Below are positions 8,037-10,814 of a stretch of DNA of 10,814 bases, in pieces. The stretch's first letter is position 1; every line of letters starts with the position of its first letter. The stretch is from assembly GCA_002350105.1 (NCBI GenBank), contig DEDT01000001.1, forward strand, positions 60,301-71,114, written 5' to 3'. This DNA comes from Selenomonadaceae bacterium UBA2897. Its GTDB lineage: Bacteria > Bacillota > Negativicutes > Selenomonadales > Selenomonadaceae. The position numbers and the translations under genes were made by a program. Under the pieces are notes generated by a model. It was not told where the DNA came from. It saw only the letters and a program-made list of their open reading frames with translations, and made no database searches.

Positions 8037-8075
8037 ACGAAAAAACCATCACCTGCCATGCGCCGATGATGGTTT
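8037..8075 (-). terminator. Rho-independent terminator of the ABC transporter operon
   Basis: On the minus strand a 9-bp stem, AAACCATCA / TGATGGTTT (arms at plus positions 8067-8075 and 8043-8051), is followed by a T-rich tail (TTTTCGTTT). It begins 12 nt after the ATPase stop codon. The 15-nt loop can pair further. Confidence 0.8.
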
Positions 8076-8087
8076 CAGATAAAATTC

Positions 8088-8852
8088 TCAAAGCATATTC
8101 TGCAAAAAGGCGCGCGTGCGCTCCTCCTGCGGATGGGCGAAAAACGCCTTCGGCTCACCCTGCTCCACGATGTTGCCGTCCGCCATGAACATCACATGAC
8201 TCGCGGCCTCACGTGCAAAGGCCATCTCATGGGTGACGACGACCATGGTCATGTGCTCCGCCGCGAGCTCGCGCATCGTGCGCAACACCTCGCCCGTGAG
8301 TTCCGGGTCGAGCGCCGAGGTCGGCTCATCGAAGAGCATGATATCCGGATGCATACAGAGTGCGCGGGCGATGGCCACGCGCTGCTGCTGACCGCCCGAG
8401 AGTTGCGAGGGATAGTAGTCCGCGCGGTCGGCGAGGCCGACCTTCGCGAGCAGCTGCTCCGCATAGGGCTGGATTTCCTCGCGCGGCTGTTTCTTCACAT
8501 GCAGCGGTGCCTCCAACAGGTTCTCCATCACCGTCATGTGCGGGAACAGATTGAACTGCTGGAACACCATGGCGGTATTCTGGCGCATATAGCAGATGTC
8601 CCGTTTTTTCACATGAGCCGCATCAAAGGTGACCTCGTCGAAAGCATAGGACCCGCTTTCCGGTTTTTCCAGGTAGTTGACACACCGGAGCAGAGTGGAT
8701 TTCCCGGCCCCGGAAGGTCCGATGATGGAAACCACTTCATTTTCATGGACGGTCAGGTCCACATCTTTCAGGATATGCTGCTTGCCAAAATATTTGTTCA
8801 GATGCTGCAGCTGCAGCAGGATCTTTTTCTCTGCCATATTCGTTTCCCCCAT
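8088..8852 (-). CDS. Polar amino-acid ABC transporter, ATP-binding protein (mosaic codon use)
   Basis: This 254-aa ATPase energises amino-acid uptake from the cytoplasmic face and is of the GlnQ/HisP type. Motifs: Walker A GPSGAGKST at 45-53, Q-loop QQ at 98-99, signature LSGGQQQ at 151-157, Walker B IMLFDE at 171-176 with catalytic E176, and the H-loop H208. The start at 8852 overlaps the permease stop by one base (TGATG), which suggests coupling. An in-frame ATG at 8837 (MAEKK) is an alternative with a similar-quality ribosome site. Oddly, codon use switches within the gene. Arg56 and Arg84 are CGG, as throughout the two upstream genes, whereas Arg90, 124, 143, 158, 163, 191, 194, 245 and 247 are CGC and Arg214 is CGT, as in lepA. 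Serine codons shift from TCC to mainly TCG. The reading frame and all motifs are intact across the switch. Confidence 0.95.
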   Translation of the reverse strand: MGETNMAEKKILLQLQHLNKYFGKQHILKDVDLTVHENEVVSIIGPSGAGKSTLLRCVNYLEKPESGSYAFDEVTFDAAHVKKRDICYMRQNTAMVFQQFNLFPHMTVMENLLEAPLHVKKQPREEIQPYAEQLLAKVGLADRADYYPSQLSGGQQQRVAIARALCMHPDIMLFDEPTSALDPELTGEVLRTMRELAAEHMTMVVVTHEMAFAREAASHVMFMADGNIVEQGEPKAFFAHPQEERTRAFLQNML

Positions 8853-9604
8853 CAGTCTTTCCCGGCTTCCGCCTGCGCCAGCTTCTCGTTCTTCCGGATG
8901 ACGGCGTCGCTTTTCCGCAGCCGTTTTTCCAGGAAGGCAAAAATCCGTTCCGAAATCAGGGACAGGGCCCAGTAAATCAGAGACAGGGACACGTACTTTT
9001 CAAAGAAACGCAGGTTCCGTCCGGCAATGAGCCGGCTGGCCGCCGTCATTTCCACCACAGCACACACAAAAGCCAGGGAAGTCCCTTTCAGCAGGCCGAT
9101 GAAAATGTTGCCAAGGGATGGCAGGGCGATTTTCAGGGATTCCGGCAAAATAATGTACCGGAACACTTGGAGAGTGGACAGACCGATGGAATAGCCGGCT
9201 TCCACCTGTCCCTTGTCCACCGCCTGGAGAGCCGCCCGGATGGTTTCACTGGAATAAGCCGCTTCGTTGAGAGAAAAGGCGATAATCACGAAGAACATCC
9301 CGGAGATGCTGTTGATGGAATAATGGGTCCCGATGGACCGGTTCATGTATTCCAGCAGGATGGGCACCCCGTAGAAGGCGATATACAGCTGGACCAAAAG
9401 AGGCGTTCCCCGCATATAGGATACATACAAGGTGGCCAGATTCTGGAGAACCGGTACCCGGCGCACTTTCACCAGGGCAATGGCAAACCCCAGGACCAGT
9501 GCAAAAAAGGCGGACACCAGGACGATTTCCATGGTGATGGGAAGGTAGGGCAAAAGAGCCGGTATCCCTTCCCAGACAATCTGGGGATCAAAAAGTTTCG
9601 GCAT
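8852..9604 (-). CDS. Polar amino-acid ABC transporter, permease
   Basis: This 250-aa inner-membrane subunit belongs to the HisM/GlnP-type permease family. It has about five hydrophobic segments, an N-terminal PITMEIVLVSAFFALVLGFAIAL stretch and the conserved YMRGTPLLVQL motif near residue 64. The cytoplasmic EAA loop, EAGYSIGLSTLQVFRYIILPES, which docks on the ATPase, lies at about 137-158. Only one permease gene is present, so the channel is presumably a homodimer. The start at 9604 is preceded by a GAGATGG-like ribosome site. The gene lies 29 nt after the binding-protein gene and overlaps the ATPase start by one base. Arginine is nearly always CGG (about 12 of 14), unlike the CGC preference of genes left of 8580, so the gene looks foreign to the surrounding chromosome. 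Confidence 0.94.
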   Translation of the reverse strand: MPKLFDPQIVWEGIPALLPYLPITMEIVLVSAFFALVLGFAIALVKVRRVPVLQNLATLYVSYMRGTPLLVQLYIAFYGVPILLEYMNRSIGTHYSINSISGMFFVIIAFSLNEAAYSSETIRAALQAVDKGQVEAGYSIGLSTLQVFRYIILPESLKIALPSLGNIFIGLLKGTSLAFVCAVVEMTAASRLIAGRNLRFFEKYVSLSLIYWALSLISERIFAFLEKRLRKSDAVIRKNEKLAQAEAGKD

Positions 9605-9633
9605 TTTCCATCTCTTTCTTTCTCAGAGCCAAG

Positions 9634-10515
9634 TCATTTTTTGGCGTGGGCTTTTTCATAGTTTTCCTGGCTGGAATAATCGTTCCCCAGGAATTCTTTG
9701 GACAGTTTGCTCAAGGTACCATCCTTTTGGAGTTCAGCAATGGCCTTGTCGAAGTCAGCTGCCATTTTGGCGCCTTCTTCCGTTTTGGGGAAGACAAAAT
9801 ACGTATTGGGATTGGTCAGTTTCCCCACCTTGTCCATTTCGGCCTGGGGCAGCACCACGAAGTCGAACTGGTATCCGTATTCTTTGCTGAGCATGTACAG
9901 ACGGGTTTCGTTGGTTTTCAGCACATCGATGCCGTCATCGGAATTGAGCCGACGGTAATAAGCCGCCCAGCCTTCATCGGAATAGGTTACCTGGATGGGC
10001 TTGTCCGGATATTTTGCGTTGAAGGCTTCCACATACTGCTGCCAGGCGTTTCCCTTGGTGGGGTTCAGGTAGGTCCGCAGGCCCCCCAGATCTTCCACGT
10101 GGTTCACCGGATGCTTCTGGAGAAATCCTTTGGGGAAGGCAAAAACTGCCGGTTCATAGTAATGGGTCACCTTGGTGAAACTGTATTTCTTTTCCCGGAT
10201 GGGCGTCTTGGAGATGCTCCCGAACCCGATCTGATACCGGCCGGAATCAATGCCGGCGAAAATGCTGGCAAATTCCGTGGTCTGGAACTGGATGTCATAG
10301 CCGGCCTTGGCGGCAGCGGCTTTCAGCACTTCCACTTCATATCCGGTCAGTTTGTTGTCCTTGTCCATATAGGCGATTCCCTTCATGGTGCCTTCCGTAG
10401 CCGCCACAATGGTTTTCTTCCCGGACTGGGCTTTTTCCCCGCTCTGAGAACCGCAGCCCCCCAGAAGCATCAGACCGACCAGCAGCAGGGGTAAAAATTT
10501 CCATTTGTTTTTCAT
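9634..10515 (-). CDS. Amino-acid-binding lipoprotein (solute-binding protein family 3)
   Basis: This 293-aa extracytoplasmic receptor feeds the adjacent permease. It has a lipoprotein signal with lipobox LGGC at 18-21, so C21 is the lipidated residue. The mature part is a family 3 solute-binding domain with YMDKDNKLTGYEVEVLKAAA at about 49-68, EFASIFAGIDSGRYQIGFGSIS at about 81-102, and TPIREKKY, whose R107 is at the position that binds the substrate carboxylate. These patterns resemble cystine/glutamine-type binding proteins such as the TcyJ/K group, but specificity cannot be fixed from sequence. The start at 10515 has an excellent AAGGAGG 7 nt upstream. It is the first gene of the three-gene uptake operon behind a consensus promoter. 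Arginines are CGG or CGT with no CGC seen, in contrast to the lepA-to-amidase region. Confidence 0.94.
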   Translation of the reverse strand: MKNKWKFLPLLLVGLMLLGGCGSQSGEKAQSGKKTIVAATEGTMKGIAYMDKDNKLTGYEVEVLKAAAAKAGYDIQFQTTEFASIFAGIDSGRYQIGFGSISKTPIREKKYSFTKVTHYYEPAVFAFPKGFLQKHPVNHVEDLGGLRTYLNPTKGNAWQQYVEAFNAKYPDKPIQVTYSDEGWAAYYRRLNSDDGIDVLKTNETRLYMLSKEYGYQFDFVVLPQAEMDKVGKLTNPNTYFVFPKTEEGAKMAADFDKAIAELQKDGTLSKLSKEFLGNDYSSQENYEKAHAKK

Positions 10516-10641
10516 GGGTTTGCCTCCTTAACATACAAAGGGCCGTCCATCCATACAGGCGCTGTCCATCGTTTTCCAGAGCACAGCATTCCATAAGACA
10601 GGCGGCATTTCTTCATCTAACAGGGAAAACGTATACGAAAT
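10516..10641 (-). other. 5' leader of the amino-acid ABC operon
   Basis: About 125 nt separate the predicted transcription start (about 10641) from the binding-protein start. I see no recognised riboswitch, T-box or attenuator stem. It contains the strong ribosome site AAGGAGG, a palindromic 8-mer near the start site, and a 34-codon open frame whose TGA overlaps the ATG of the next gene (see findings). Confidence 0.4.
10630..10637. promoter_or_regulatory. Candidate operator CGTATACG
   Basis: A perfect 8-bp palindrome lies about 4-11 nt downstream of the predicted start of the ABC operon, where a repressor could block initiation or escape. The flanking bases are not symmetric, so chance is quite possible. 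Confidence 0.25.
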
Positions 10642-10647
10642 ATTATT

Positions 10648-10676
10648 ATTTTAGTATGATTTTATTGTGCTGTCAA
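10648..10676 (-). promoter_or_regulatory. Strong sigma-A promoter of the amino-acid ABC operon
   Basis: On the minus strand a perfect TTGACA (10671-10676) and TAAAAT (10648-10653) are separated by exactly 17 nt, in an AT-rich stretch that stands out from the GC-rich surroundings. Transcription would start near 10641. Confidence 0.8.
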
Positions 10677-10723
10677 CGAAAAAGTAAAAGTGAAGAAAAG
10701 CGGGATGAGCGGACAGGATTGTG

Positions 10724-10754
10724 CAAATAAAAAGAGGGGGGAAAATTCCCCCCC
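10724..10754 (-). terminator. Rho-independent terminator of the gene entering from the right
   Basis: On the minus strand a G7 run and a C6 run (at least 6 G-C pairs, loop AATTTT, with two extra A-T pairs possible) are followed by TCTTTTTATTT. It starts 2 nt after the stop codon of the partial gene at the right edge. The plus-strand side has no T-run. Confidence 0.85.
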
Positions 10755-10756
10755 GG

Positions 10757-10814
10757 TCATTGGCCATAGGTGGTCAGGTAATTAGGCACGGATCCGTAGG
10801 GGCGGCAGGCCCGG
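10757..10814 (-). CDS. C-terminal fragment of an unidentified protein (5' part outside window)
   Basis: A minus-strand open frame enters from the right edge and ends at TGA (10757-10759). The last residues read RACRPYGSVPNYLTTYGQ. The frame is supported by the strong terminator beginning 2 nt after the stop and by the same orientation as its neighbours. The product is not recognised from 18 residues. It is separated from the ABC operon by a terminator and a promoter, so it is a different transcription unit. Confidence 0.55.
   Translation of the reverse strand, partial: RACRPYGSVPNYLTTYGQ

Noticed and set aside
8133..10494. Long plus-strand open frames opposite the ABC transporter genes (280 and 282 codons)
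   Set aside because: They are shadows of the well-supported ATPase and binding-protein genes, without ribosome sites or recognisable domains.
10516..10641. Riboswitch or T-box in the ABC operon leader
   Set aside because: No specifier/T-box sequence, SAM or lysine aptamer motifs, or leader terminator could be recognised; the inverted repeats found are 4-5 bp and not convincing.

Overview
The window looks like a chromosomal segment from a GC-rich member of the Negativicutes. It is probably Selenomonadaceae (Selenomonas/Mitsuokella-like), judged from gene content, a lepA-hemW pair divergent from rpsT, and codon use. This taxonomic call is inference from memory, not a search. Most genes lie on the minus strand. 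Only rpsT is on the plus strand.

Layout, left to right: (1) the N-terminal 250 codons of hemW (radical-SAM heme chaperone), cut by the window edge. (2) lepA (elongation factor 4), 10 bp upstream of hemW and co-transcribed with it. (3) A divergent promoter region of about 180 bp driving lepA leftward and rpsT rightward. (4) rpsT (ribosomal protein S20) with its own terminator. (5) A tight three-gene minus-strand operon: a SEC-C zinc-motif protein, a MATE efflux transporter and a Crp/Fnr-family regulator. (6) A 158-bp gene-free, almost fully palindromic element with 15-bp perfect terminal inverted repeats and a TTAG duplication, inserted exactly at the stop codon of the next gene. (7) A secreted AMIN/amidase_3 N-acetylmuramoyl-L-alanine amidase with its own promoter. 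(8) A three-gene polar amino-acid ABC uptake operon (binding lipoprotein, permease, ATPase) with a strong promoter and a terminator. (9) The last 18 codons of a further minus-strand gene and its terminator.

Two things stand out. First, read as minus-strand RNA (the strand transcribed from the amidase), the 158-bp element folds end to end. All nine of its unmatched transition positions become G-U pairs, and five symmetric 2x2 loops are all tandem GA/GA motifs, mostly spaced 10-11 nt apart. This is either an unusual MITE or a structured RNA carried by one. Second, codon use changes abruptly inside the ABC ATPase gene. The operon's upstream part uses CGG arginine and TCC serine codons, while the end of the ATPase uses CGC and TCG like the rest of the window. 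This suggests a recombined, transferred operon or a chimeric assembly join near 8584-8603.

The left half is housekeeping (translation, heme delivery). The right half concerns the envelope: drug/toxin efflux, wall hydrolysis and amino-acid uptake.
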